Positions 52,491 to 62,559 of a DNA stretch of 64,000 bases are shown piece after piece (the first letter of the stretch is position 1; each line of letters opens with the position of its first letter). Source of the stretch: Trematomus loennbergii (taxonomy: Eukaryota; Chordata; Actinopteri; Perciformes; Nototheniidae); the NCBI GenBank assembly GCA_012861695.1, contig JAAOOA010000158.1, positions 186,001 through 250,000 of the forward strand, written 5' to 3'. The notes under the pieces were generated by a model, which worked only from the letters and a program-made list of their open reading frames with translations, was not told the origin of the DNA and made no database searches. The position numbers were made by a program, and so were the translations under genes.

Positions 52491-53489
52491 GTCACCAAAA
52501 ACGTTTGTACATCGAGCAGGGTGTTTTCTCTGTCACTCGTACAGCTGTGTTAAAAATACATCAACGTACATACTGGCCTTGCTTCCTTCCTCTTAACAGT
52601 TACAAGACACAAGAGACGGTAAACATAGTTAAAATGAAGAACTCTGTGGTTTTGCAAACAATTAATTAACTTATTAACATATACAGTATGAAAATGGCTG
52701 ACTGACAGCTCAACATTGCCATCCTTAAAGCCACAATGTGTGTAAAAACATGAACGAACACGCTGAATGGTTGGTTTATCAGTCAGGTGGGATTTCAGGT
52801 GTTTCAAACATCAAGTCATCATATCCAGTGCCCAGGTTGAGCCAATCCAAAAACCACACCTCATCAATCCAGATATTTAGCATCCTCTTCATCCACATCC
52901 TCATCAATAAAGATCTTCAACATCACCACCAATGCCTACTCCTATTATACTCACGGCTGCACTACGCCCTCAAGATATACAATTTTAGGATTGGGGTCTT
53001 ATCACCAAAGACTTTTATCATTTCTATCATATCGTGCATGGGTCAAATATGTTCTTTATGGCAAAAATAGGTCTCTCCTGATTGAAAGAATAACAGTAAT
53101 CCAGAACACTAATTTATCACTTTGGGTCCTTTTTCACAAACACAGAGCACATGAGAAACGTTAGTCAGATTATGTTTTGTAAAGATGTACCCCTGCCCTC
53201 TACAGTCAAACCTTTGTAATGTTCTGTGATGGAAATTTCCAGATGTGAGAGAAATCCTGTATTTAAATAATTAGCAAATAACGAACTCCTGGTGCCTCAC
53301 TGAATGTGAAGATGCCGTCCACTTACAGATAATTAGATTAGGTTATATTCAACTTTATTGTCATTGCACAGAGTACAACAACATGTTTGCATTCAGTGAA
53401 TGAGGTTACAGTAAATTCACATAACAAACAGTGTTAGTAATGTACATAAATGTATAAGTAACTTTGGATAATTTTATTTTATTTAATTG
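52491..53489. other. Upstream flank of F
   Basis: Matches 47471-48480 upstream of E. Open frames on both strands are short, parallel in both copies, and resemble no protein I know. Confidence 0.5.
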
Positions 53490-54248
53490 TTTATTTGGCA
53501 GGGACAATGCACAGCAATGAAGACTTAAAACATTCAAATGTATCAAGCGTAACAGTGCCAGATTTATCTTTAAGCTAATTTCCATCTGCAGTCCCTCACA
53601 TAAAACATTTAAGAAGATTACATTTTACAAACGTAGCAAAAACAAAATACATGATAATGGCAATACAATATAGCAGCTACGACACATAAAGTGCAAGAAA
53701 AGATAAAAGTGCTACATAAAGTGCAGGAGGAGATACCCCTGTGTTAAAGTGCATTTAGCGGTGATTGCACGTCTGTTTGTTTCTCAACCATTCTTTGAGT
53801 TGACCTTTGAAGCTATTGAGAGTGGGACAATCCCGTATCTCAGCTGGGAGGCTGTTCCACAAAGAGCTGCCTTTAATGGAGAGGACATTTTGTCCAAAAG
53901 TGGTCCGTCTGCGGTGGACTTCACGGTCTCCTCTGGTTTCTGACCTAGTGCAGCGTCCAGCATGGCCGTGGGAAGTATGGGTGCTGAGAGTGCTGCAGCA
54001 CCCCCTGATGGAGGACAGAGAATCTGCACGTCCACAAGATTAAATGGAAATATAATGCAAATATTTACAAAAAAACTAATTTTCAGCCTTGATGTAACAA
54101 CATTCATAATTAAGTAAATGTAACACCCTTTTCACCCCGGTTACATTTTCCATTTGCCATGTACGATGGGCGCTGTAAGTGATGAAAGTGGGGGATGTTA
54201 GCTTATCAGGCGCCCGCAGCTCACAGCCAAAGTGCGAGTGAGCGTGGG

Positions 54249-54249
<1 letters not shown>

Positions 54250-54294
<45 letters not shown>
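54250..54294. repeat. (GA)n microsatellite
   Basis: 45 bp of pure GA. Confidence 0.95.
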
Positions 54295-54295
<1 letters not shown>

Positions 54296-54299
54296 ACTG

Positions 54300-55130
54300 G
54301 TACCGGTGGGGATTGTTGTTAGCTTATGCTGCGCTAACGGATATAAGAAGCTGTTTCTACAATAATGTGGAGGGAGAATTATGTCCTGTCAGACAGAGGC
54401 TCAGTGAGGTAAAGGACTCTCTGAGTGTTAGATAGTTCACTTTAGTCTAAGTTATCTCAGTGGGTCTCAAACGGTTTGATCACAATTTAAACGGTTTGAT
54501 CACAATTTATGTAAACACATATTTCCAAGGCACACCTTTATAATTATTAGGATAAATAAAACAGGTTTGAAATCATTCCAGTGTATACTATAGGACAGTA
54601 AACCAAAAATATCGTTTTAAACTGGAGAGATTAAAAAATATGCATAAATAAATAAATGTTAACTGGTCAAACAAGATATAAATGAACACAAAAATAAAAT
54701 AAGTTACATTCATTTGTTATTGGCTATGGGTTATTGGTTATGTTCATATACTTATTTGATTAATTCAATGCAAACCGATCTTTCTCATATGGGTGTTTAA
54801 AGTTGTACCCCTAGATCAGGTCTCTAGTAATTGGGCGCTCAAAGTGCACCAGATTGAAGCATTTTTTAAATGTTACAACATTTCTTTCTGGGGGGGCATA
54901 CCACCGACCCCCCTAGAGGATGTGACATCCACCCCCCAATTAAAACATGTTCATACAATACTGAATACATTTGAAGCCTGTTTATATAAGCTGTCCACCA
55001 TGTCAATACGTTTCTCTTTTTGTAGTGTATTGGTCTTTTGTAGAGGGCAGCAAATTGGTCAGAACCGGCCCTGGTGTCATCCCCACAGCACCCCCCATTT
55101 GAAACTAGTTCCCACGGCTATGGTGTCCAG
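54300..55130. other. Spacer between F and locus D
   Basis: AT-rich with repeat scraps. No supported gene. Confidence 0.5.
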
Positions 55131-55136
55131 TGTCTT

Positions 55137-55370
55137 TTTTGTGGATGAATTCCCCTAAGGGAGGGGGGGGCCAGTCCATGTACACATTTATAAAAGAAGC
55201 ACATACTTTTAAAAGACTTAAAATTGTCTAAGCTCAAGAAATTGTGTTCATCAAGGATGGTACAGTGGTGGTATGAATAAGGCTTTCTGTCAAACACCTT
55301 GATAGCTCTCTTGTACAGCTGTTCTATGGGTTTGTGGCACAAGCAAACGACCAGTTTGTAAAACACTATT
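55137..55370 (-). pseudogene. LINE C-terminal fragment
   Basis: The minus frame contains PIEQLYKRAIKVFDRKPYSY, HHCTILDEHNFLSLDNFKSF and YKCVHGLAPPSLRGI, matching in style the C-terminus of fish LINE polyproteins. Fragment only, outside any host gene. Confidence 0.6.
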
Positions 55371-56456
55371 CAATGTGGGATAGAATCATACAGTGGAGGT
55401 ATGACTTTGCAGCATTGACACTTAAGAAATGTCTAATTTATTTAACATTTTGCAATTTGTATGCTTCTAAATGTGTATTTAGAAGCATACTGTACACATA
55501 CAAGGTGCAGGCTTTCGGCATTTATGAGTTAAACACAGATTTAATAAACAGTAAATAATGATGTGCTAGTTTCACAAGAGTCTTCACTTCAGAGCCATGA
55601 CGCAGTCTGAAGCCAGATTATTACATGTATAAAATGTTATCTATGCTCAAAAGTTATTGAGTTTATTTAAATCAGCTTTCTAAATATAAAGGGAATAATA
55701 GAGATGGGTAATTATTCAACATTGAAGGATTCAGGTTCTGATTTTAAGGAACTGTATGTGGGGGAAGAATAACTGATCATCAGCACATCAATTTGCAATC
55801 AAATTGAATGTATTTTTTAAGATGATTTACAGAGTGTTAAAACATCCCATGGATGATTTAAGATGATTTATTCTATAGAGTACTGATAGCATCATAATTC
55901 ATACAGACACATTCAGCCAAGGGCGACATAGAAATATAAATATTCACATATTCAATGTTTTTTAAAAAACTAAAAAACTAAAAATGCAAACGCACATGAG
56001 TCAATGGCTTACAGTGCAGACCTGGTTGCATCAAATTACCATTATGGACAATATAAAAGCTTTCAAATATTAGTCTCATGGCAAGACTAGTATTCAGCTA
56101 ACTCCACAGCACTGTAAACGTTGAGTCATACTGTGACTCTGAAGATGATTTTTCTCCATCTCCTAACACCTATTCTGCTCTTTCCTCTCCAACCTGTGAA
56201 AGCTGTGTTGTTCACTCTCAGTGCTTTCGGCTTGCCAAATATATTTACCTGTTCAGAAACATTTTGTCTAAAACTTTCTGCACAGTGGCGCCTCCTGCAG
56301 GAGTGAGAGGGGACTGAAATGATGTTCAAACTAACAAAAGTTATTAGGGAAGCTCTCTGTTTCTTCCAATCAGCCACTGCAACATCTAAAGTGTGCCATC
56401 TGGTGAGGTGTCTTTGAAATGTTTACAATAAACAGTGCATGTTAAAATGTGATGCT
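55371..56456. other. Locus D 3' flank
   Basis: Probably 3' UTR and intergenic. Minus-strand AATAAA-type signals exist (such as at 55866) but none can be singled out. Confidence 0.4.
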
Positions 56457-56552
56457 TCACATTAGCTCTTCCTGTTGCTCAGAGTCTTCAGTCTGTGCTG
56501 CTGAGATGGACTTGAAGCCTGAGACATGTTGGTACTCAGGACCAGAGTCCAG
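56457..56552 (-). CDS. Locus D exon 10, cytoplasmic tail and stop
   Basis: 96 nt including TGA. It reads LDSGPEYQHVSGFKSISAAQ and then a Glu/Gln-rich end. The single tyrosine is in E-Y-Q-H-V, a Y-x-x-V motif with Pro at -2, so it resembles an ITIM but does not match the strict consensus. Confidence 0.75.
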   Translation of the reverse strand: MDSGPEYQHVSGFKSISAAQTEDSEQQEELM

Positions 56553-59500
56553 CTGATGGGGAGAAACACAAAATGACTCAATTCAAAACAGGCTTTCTGT
56601 TAGATTTGATCTAAAAATGTATTATAAGTTTAATAAACCACATTTCTTTCATGATTCTCTAACCTTCACACTGTGCACAGGGTCATTCGCTTCATTGGGG
56701 GAGTCCAGAGTTTTCTTCTTCCTGGATTTAATTTGTCAAGCAAAACAATTTAGAAATCTTGAAAATAAATATATCTTACAGTCTTACAACGCTATTAATT
56801 GCCTTACAAAAAAGACAGAACTGAGAGATGTAAGGTAGGTTTTACATTATGTCCACAAAGACAAATTATTTAAAAGGAGAAATTGTTTACCTCTGCAACA
56901 ACACAGAAGAAGAACAGCTATCAGGATCAGAGCCAGCAGCGTCACAATTATGACTACAATAATTATTATTATTATAGGTTTACCTAGAAATGCAGAAAGA
57001 CATGCATTAGTTTAATGGTTGCCTTAATAAATCATTTTTTCAGTAAACCCTTAAGATTCTGACAGAACATTTTAAATCTTCTTATTCATTTTCAGATCGG
57101 TATATACATCATTGGTGTTTGTAATGTCCTGCAGAAATGATGCATTAAAAAACTGGACCACTGAACGTATAAAGAAGGGACATTAACGTTACCATGGCGT
57201 TTATAACAAGGCAGCTTGAGTTTTCGTCACTTAACGGCACTATAGGATATTATTAGATAGTTACTTAAGTATAAAGAAGACATTGACGCAACGCTGACAA
57301 AGTAACCTACTGAGATCAAGTAAATGATGTTAGGAAAATTGTTCCATCTATCAAATATCAGCATTCACACAAGTAAGTAGGATAATAAATAATCTTTGTG
57401 TGGCTTTGCAAGTCACATTAAATTACCCGGGGCAAGAGTCAGACAGATGGTGGCGTTTTGACGTCCTAACTTGTTCTGGGCTCCACAGGAATAACTCCCA
57501 CTGTGTTCAGCTCTGAAGTCAGTGATGCTGAAGATCTGTCCTGAAGCTTTTGGAGAGTCTTCATCCTCCTTGTACCAGGTGTAGTTAGCTGCTGGGTTAG
57601 CATCACTGCTACAGGTCAGAGTCACTGAACTGCCCTCCTCTATCTCAGCAGAGGGACTCACTGACACAGAGGGAGGCTTTGGAGCATCTGGAGGATGATA
57701 GAAGAACGATCTGGAATTAGCACAGGAAGAAGAAAACCTCAACATTGTTTAACTCAACAGACTTATTATAAATCAAATAGAGGTGGTGTTTGTTTCTTGG
57801 CTGTGTTTTACTCACATTGCACATTAATAAAGATGTTTTCAGATTTCCTCCTCCCCAGATCATTCTCAGCTGAACAGTGATACTGTCCCGAGTCAGAGGA
57901 CTGGATGGAGCTGAAGACAAACTGTGGTCCTTCAATAACATGGACTTCCATCCTCCTTGTACCAGATGTAGTTAGCTGCTGGGTTAGCATCACTGCTACA
58001 GGTCAGAGTCACTGAACTGCCCTCCTCTATCTCAGCAGAGGGACTCACTGACACAGAGGGGAGCTTTGGAGGATCTGGAAACGATGATACGACAAAGAAA
58101 GTAATTTTAATATACCAAAGAATGTTTTTAATATATTACCCAACCACCAAACTTGCCGTTTATCACAGACTGAATGTATTGTACCAGGAACATATTTGAC
58201 ACAGACAAGGTGAAGTTAAATGATTGTGTCTTTCTTCAGATTTTTCATGATATTTTGTCACTGACACACTTTTGGAAACTCACAGACTGCAGGAGAACGG
58301 TGACTCTCGTATCCTTTGAAAGCACAGGAGATGATGTCTCCAGGATGAATCTGGCCTCTGAAAGAAAACGTTTCTCCTCTAATGATCTCTCCGTTCTTGA
58401 ACCAGACGAAAGAGAGCCGGCTAGCTGGACTGCAGCTGCTGAGACACTTCAGCTCAGCCTCGTTAAAGGACGGATGCACTGACACTTTACTCACCCTTAT
58501 CTGCAGAGCTGGGTATTTAAAGAGGGAAAAGAGATTACACTGGTATTTAAATACTATTTTGGCCAAACACAGAACAAATTATAAGTTGCAAAGTAATGCA
58601 TGATCCATGTTGACTTGAGCAACTTTGGGCTAATTTGCTTTCATAACATGTTTTCTTTCAGAATAGTGGAAAGAAAATATACAATCGAAATCGAAAATGC
58701 ACATTTAAGTGTTTATTTTACTATCTTTGTCAATTTGGGTCTGTAGATTTCCCCTGATTTCAACAAAAGTTGACATAACATAATGCTTAATTTCCATATT
58801 TAAACATCACATTGCAGAAAACTTTTAACACGAAATAAAATTGTCTTAATACTAGTTATCAATTGGGAATGTTTCATTGAGATATTTATTAGTTAAAAAT
58901 ATGCTCTTTTGACCTGTAATGTCTCTTTATAAGATGTTATGACAAAAATCAGTCAGCAGGTTTACATTAAACTGTGTGTTTGGATTAAATGTAATTGGTT
59001 GAGTTGATCAGTACCTGTGACAGTCAGAGTGGTACCAGGTAAATCACTCCTCCATTCAAAGCGCTGCGCTCTGAATTTGAAGCGGTACTCGGCCGAGTCG
59101 CTCTCTCTCAGGTTGCTGATGCTCAGGGTGGCGAGTCCTCTCTCTGTTGCAACTGCCCCCGATGTCCTGAACTGAACACGACCTGCATACTGAGAGTCTA
59201 GACTCAGCTCCTCCGGCTCTGAGGGATTCCTCCACTGATGGCTACGTCCAGGATTGAACCAGAATCTGGACGCGACATATAAACCTGCTTCATTTCCAAA
59301 GTAACTGCAAGAAATGTCAACTGATGAACCCTTGAAGGCACAGATGCTTCTCTCGGTGTAGGACACTATGTTGCAGTAATTATTGTGGACACCTGCAAGA
59401 GGAAAAATATATATTAACACCATGGTGCATAAAAAGTAAAAAGTGCAAGTAATGAAAAGATAACTTACACACCGGGCGAGATGCAAAACTCTCCAGTCCT

Positions 59501-62500
59501 CTTACAGCACAGGCAAAACTGTCTTTGTAAGCAAAGTTATTTACGTAAGATATTCCTTCCTTTGTCTGCCCATTGATCGAACTCCGTCCAGTTAAATACC
59601 AGAAGTAGGAAGGTAGAGGTAGTTGACATGTTGTGTCACAAAACAGCTCTGCATGGACACTGTGCGTGCTGACTTTGACTTCTGTACCCTCACCTGGAGA
59701 GCTGTATATGAAGAAAATTGACATTTTAGACTAAGACTTTTTTATAAGCTTGGTTTTCATTAAATCATTAATTTTTGGCCCAAAATCCGACAATTTTCCC
59801 AAACTAAGCTAAGGCATGAAAAAAGTCGCTGAAACAGAGAGCCACTGTGATTCCCCATCTGCGACATGTGTACTACACAGGGCATTTACTCCTAGTAGTA
59901 TTCATACAGTTATTCCCCCTTCGCTAAAATGTGTGCTACACATATGATATGGCAGTATTCATACTGTTATTCCCCTCTGTGTGCTACACAGGGCATATGC
60001 TTCCAGATTGTTTTGTGTGTATTGCCAGGCTCTCCAGCGTTCAGTTCATATTTGACCAGTAATCCCATCTGCCCGTTTCTGACCCTGTCTGCCTGATTTT
60101 GGACCCCTGATTGGATTTGTTTGCCTCATTGCTGGATATCCTGGTTTTGATCATGCCTGCACCTGACTTTAAAGGGGACCTATCATGCAAAATGCACTTT
60201 TGTACGTCTTTTCTACATGAATATGTGTCCCCGGTGTTCCAGGGAACTCACCAAGTGTCAGAAAACACAACCCTCTCCATTTTCCTCCATACCCAAATCT
60301 CTAAAAAAGGGGCTGCAACGGATCTGATAAAAACTGATCCAGATTTGAACACTGTCCTGACGTCAGGACGGTGGCGCTACGGCTATTGGGCCAACTCCAC
60401 CAATCAGGAGGAGACAGCCACGGCCATTGCCGTTCGAAAGCGCTGGAGACGCTGTAGTAGATATGCCAGGCCAGTAGATGGTGCTGTTCTCACTGAATCT
60501 GCCCTTGCACAAACAGAGCTAGAAATTGTCAAATTGAGCAAAATGAGGCATGGCTAAAATGCATGATCTGTTTGGTAGTATAAATATGCCTTATATAGGT
60601 ATGGTCCTACACTATATATTCAAATATAGCATGATAGGTCCACTTTAAGTCAATTTAACTTCTTGAATATTCTGTCTATTTCCGTCGTGCTTTTGGGTTT
60701 AGGCCCGTACCTGTGAACATTACAGGCTATAAAGTGAACAGCACTACTCTATATTAAGGCATACAGTATAGCACATTCCCAAGACTGTTTCCAAGACAAA
60801 ATGATCCATTTACATTTGAAAATGTTACCTGTGACAGACAAAGTGACTCCTGGTTCACCGGTGTATCTTCCATTTGGTTGGTTTGTTTCGATCCTGAACT
60901 TGTACTCAGCTGAGTCGCTCTCTCTCAGGTCTGAGATTCTCAAAGTGCAGATGTTGTTTTCACAGCGATACTGCACACGACCTGCATACTCTGCATCTGT
61001 TGTCAGATCCACCGGGGCCATATCAGTCCCTTTAGTGAACCACAATGTTTCTGTTACTGTAGTTTCACGGTCATTTATCCTGGACGGGTGTGTGTAGCTG
61101 CATCTTATTTCCACCGTTGATCCTTTTACTGCACAGACCTCAGTAGAAGAGTAAGTCACTCCCCAGCCATCCTGACCCTGAACCACTGAAACACAGAGCA
61201 CATCAGAATGATACATCACAGGGGAGAGAGTGTCTTAGTAACATGCAAGGCAATATAGTAAGAAGATCAAACAACACAATATTTCTAACAAAGATTGATA
61301 TCTCAACAATACTGTAGGGTTGACAGTGCTATAGCTGTCCATTGCTCCTCATAAGGGGATGGGTTGGCTGCAGAGACATAGTTAAACAATTTGCCGAAAA
61401 ACATATCCTTTTATTGTTTCCTCACGTTGTGAAAGAAGAAACCCAGAACATGTGCTCAAACCATAAATGGACCTTTCTCTCACAGGCATTGAAATGCATG
61501 AGATTGATTTGGTATAAATGCACATATTTTAATAATAACAATAGTTATATAAAGAAGTTTAAGTAAGTTCTTGGATTTTTTGTTGGACATGTGTACAGAT
61601 CTATGTTTTAATTCTGTACTGACAGTACTCTGACACCAACTTTTTCCTTTTGCCAATAAGTCAACCACAAATGCACATAAAAGTCAGAGTCCTATACCTA
61701 TGGTGGTGCTTTAACCCTTATGTTGCGTTCGGGTCTCCCGTGACCCGTTTCAAGTTAAAATTATATAATAACTAAGCTCTAGTGTTTTTTATTGGAACCA
61801 GGCTTCATGATATCCTCCACAACAGCTATATAAACACTACAAAACAGATTTTGACCATTTTTGCCAAGTCTGAAGGTCTCTAAAAAGATAAGTGTATCAT
61901 TTGGTGTTCGGGTCTGGGGAGACCCAGCAGAATTGTTTTGGGTGACTCGAGGTCAAATTTGGCCCAATCAAGATTCATCTTTGACTTTAGACACCCCCTT
62001 CATCCACTGTAACAATACTTTAAAACTTTTTTTGGGGAGATTGTATTCTAATATGAGTCTATTATAGTCAGATAACGTAATGATCCACTGTCTTCACTAT
62101 AGGGAATATAGTGAGTGAATTGAATCACATGTTTTACTTAAATGTGTGGTGTAATGTTTTTTGGGGCCATAACATTAAATTACAACAGGATTGTACGGTT
62201 ATGAATGCATAATAAGTTAGTTATGATGTAGTTAAACCAATATTGGATGATAGTCATTATTTTTGAGTGTTTTGGACTGAGATAAATCATGAACGGTAAC
62301 AGCTTTTGAACACAACACAAGGGTTAAAAACAGATTTATATGGTTACTCCAACAATTATTTCCACAATGATGAACTTTGAAATGTGGTGTTTGTGTCTAA
62401 TTTATGATCAAGCTTTAACCATTCAAATTAGCCAGCACACGTTACACTCACTCTATATTGTGGTTGCCTAGAGAATAAGTGAAAGACATTTAAATATAAA

Positions 62501-62559
62501 ATACCTGATACAGAGAAAATGAAGACAACAAATCCAGCTGCTGATATTTGAAAACCCAT
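56457..62559 (-). CDS. Locus D: CD22-like/Siglec-like receptor, ten-exon gene
   Basis: Predicted type I membrane receptor, probably a sialic-acid-binding lectin of leukocytes. Exons in transcript order: 62505-62559 signal, 60829-61185 V-set 1, 59469-59693 C2, 59015-59392 V-set 2, 58284-58508 C2, 57816-58074 C2, 57427-57687 C2, 56891-56983 transmembrane, 56664-56721 and 56457-56552 tail. All have GT/AG borders, and the Ig exons are phase 1 at both ends. Length is about 665 residues. The V-set 1 cysteine pattern (B and E strands, none on F) and the Y-K-F-R-I motif fit Siglecs; fish annotations usually call such genes CD22-like. Two problems stand in the way of a clean reading frame: 57816-58074 is 259 nt (frame off by one), and the transmembrane exon ends in phase 1 while the next exon needs phase 2. 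The sialic-acid role is inferred from the family. Confidence 0.8.
56664..56721 (-). CDS. Locus D exon 9, juxtamembrane tail
   Basis: 58 nt, the same length as the matching exons at 3244 and 22750. In the shared frame it reads KKKTLDSPNEANDPVHSVK. The basic start marks the cytoplasmic face. The donor is GTTAGA. Confidence 0.72.
56891..56983 (-). CDS. Locus D exon 8, transmembrane helix
   Basis: 93 nt. After one Lys-Pro it encodes a run of Ile/Val/Leu ending VLLLCCCR, which is a membrane helix followed by cysteines that could be palmitoylated. It enters in phase 1 and leaves one base, but the next exon needs two. An indel or an unrecognised splice form is likely. Confidence 0.75.
57427..57687 (-). 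CDS. Locus D exon 7, membrane-proximal C2 domain
   Basis: 261 nt, 87 codons, phase 1-1 and intact. It reads DAPKPPSVSVSPSAEIEEGS, VTLTCSSDANPAANYTWYKE, then FRAEHSGSYSCGAQNKLGR. It is closest to the membrane-proximal C2 exons of loci A (4753) and B (25377). Confidence 0.87.
57816..58074 (-). CDS. Locus D exon 6, C2-type Ig domain with a one-base frame problem
   Basis: It carries the fish CD22-like repeat signature (SAEIEEGSSVTLTCSSDANP, then NYIWYKEDGS). The first half then runs into a stop near 57930. The second half (EGPQFVFSSIQSSDSGQYHC) lies in another frame. Length is 259 nt where a multiple of three is expected. This is either a real frameshift or a base-calling error. Splice sites are intact, with donor GTGAGT. 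Confidence 0.75.
58284..58508 (-). CDS. Locus D exon 5, C2-type Ig domain
   Basis: 225 nt, phase 1-1. It starts ALQIRVSKVSVHPS. The B strand is ELKCLSSC, followed by SFVWFKNGE; the F strand is DIISCAFKG and the end is SPAVC. It is the equivalent of the C2 exons at 7295, 10806, 14315 and 34978. Confidence 0.85.
59015..59392 (-). CDS. Locus D exon 4, second V-set domain
   Basis: 378 nt, 126 codons, phase 1-1 and intact. It has the V-like pattern SICAFKGSSVDISCSY, SRFWFNPGRS and LRESDSAEYRFKFRA. Unlike V-set 1 there is no E-strand Cys (ATLSIS), and the F-strand Arg position is Lys. It therefore keeps the fold signature but not the sialic-acid motif. Confidence 0.83.
59469..59693 (-). CDS. Locus D exon 3, C2-type Ig domain
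   Basis: 225 nt, phase 1-1. The B strand has C-x3-C (ELFCDTTC), the F strand is DSFACAVRG, and the domain ends RPVC. The chosen acceptor is the CAG at 59694-59696, since the AG eight bases upstream would break the frame. The second B-strand Cys probably pairs with the extra Cys of the preceding V domain, as in Siglecs. Confidence 0.83.
60169..60648. mobile_element. TTAA MITE, copy 2, in locus D intron 2
   Basis: Same ends and interior as 37678-38175. Its open frame 60111-60557 is shared with the other copy and is not a host gene. Confidence 0.82.
60829..61185 (-). CDS. Locus D exon 2, Siglec-type V-set domain
   Basis: 357 nt, 119 codons, phase 1-1, with acceptor at 61186-61188 and donor GTAACA. 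It begins VVQGQDGWGVTYSS. The B strand reads VEIRCSY, an extra Cys sits in EVCAVKG, and the E strand is NICTLRI. The F strand, DSAEYKFRIET, has no Cys but carries the Arg that binds sialic acid in known Siglecs. The frame is intact. Confidence 0.88.
61711..62327. mobile_element. TTAA-ended MITE in locus D intron 1
   Basis: Starts TTAACCCTTATGTTGCGTTC and ends GAACACAACACAAGGGTTAA, inverted ends of about 18 bp. Related to 27662-27946. Confidence 0.78.
62505..62559 (-). CDS. Locus D exon 1, signal peptide
   Basis: The 55-nt coding part starts at the ATG at 62559 and reads MGFQISAAGFVVFIFSVS, a hydrophobic leader. The donor is at 62504 (GTATTT). It leaves one base (phase 1) that joins the V exon to give Val. 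The length equals the leader exons at 18031, 47348 and 52368. Confidence 0.85.

Larger units (their letters stand above)
45765..54040. repeat. Duplicated block E/F
   Basis: 45765-48720 matches 49519-54020 at high identity across the leader, its upstream flank and a dispersed repeat. F has an extra TTAA element (50274-51451) and a short internal duplication near 51900-51970. E has lost about 330 bp at 48545. Confidence 0.82.

Noticed and set aside
56126..56377. 83-residue minus-strand frame beside the locus D stop
   Set aside because: Lies in the probable 3' UTR, has an overlapping open frame on the other strand, and resembles no known domain.
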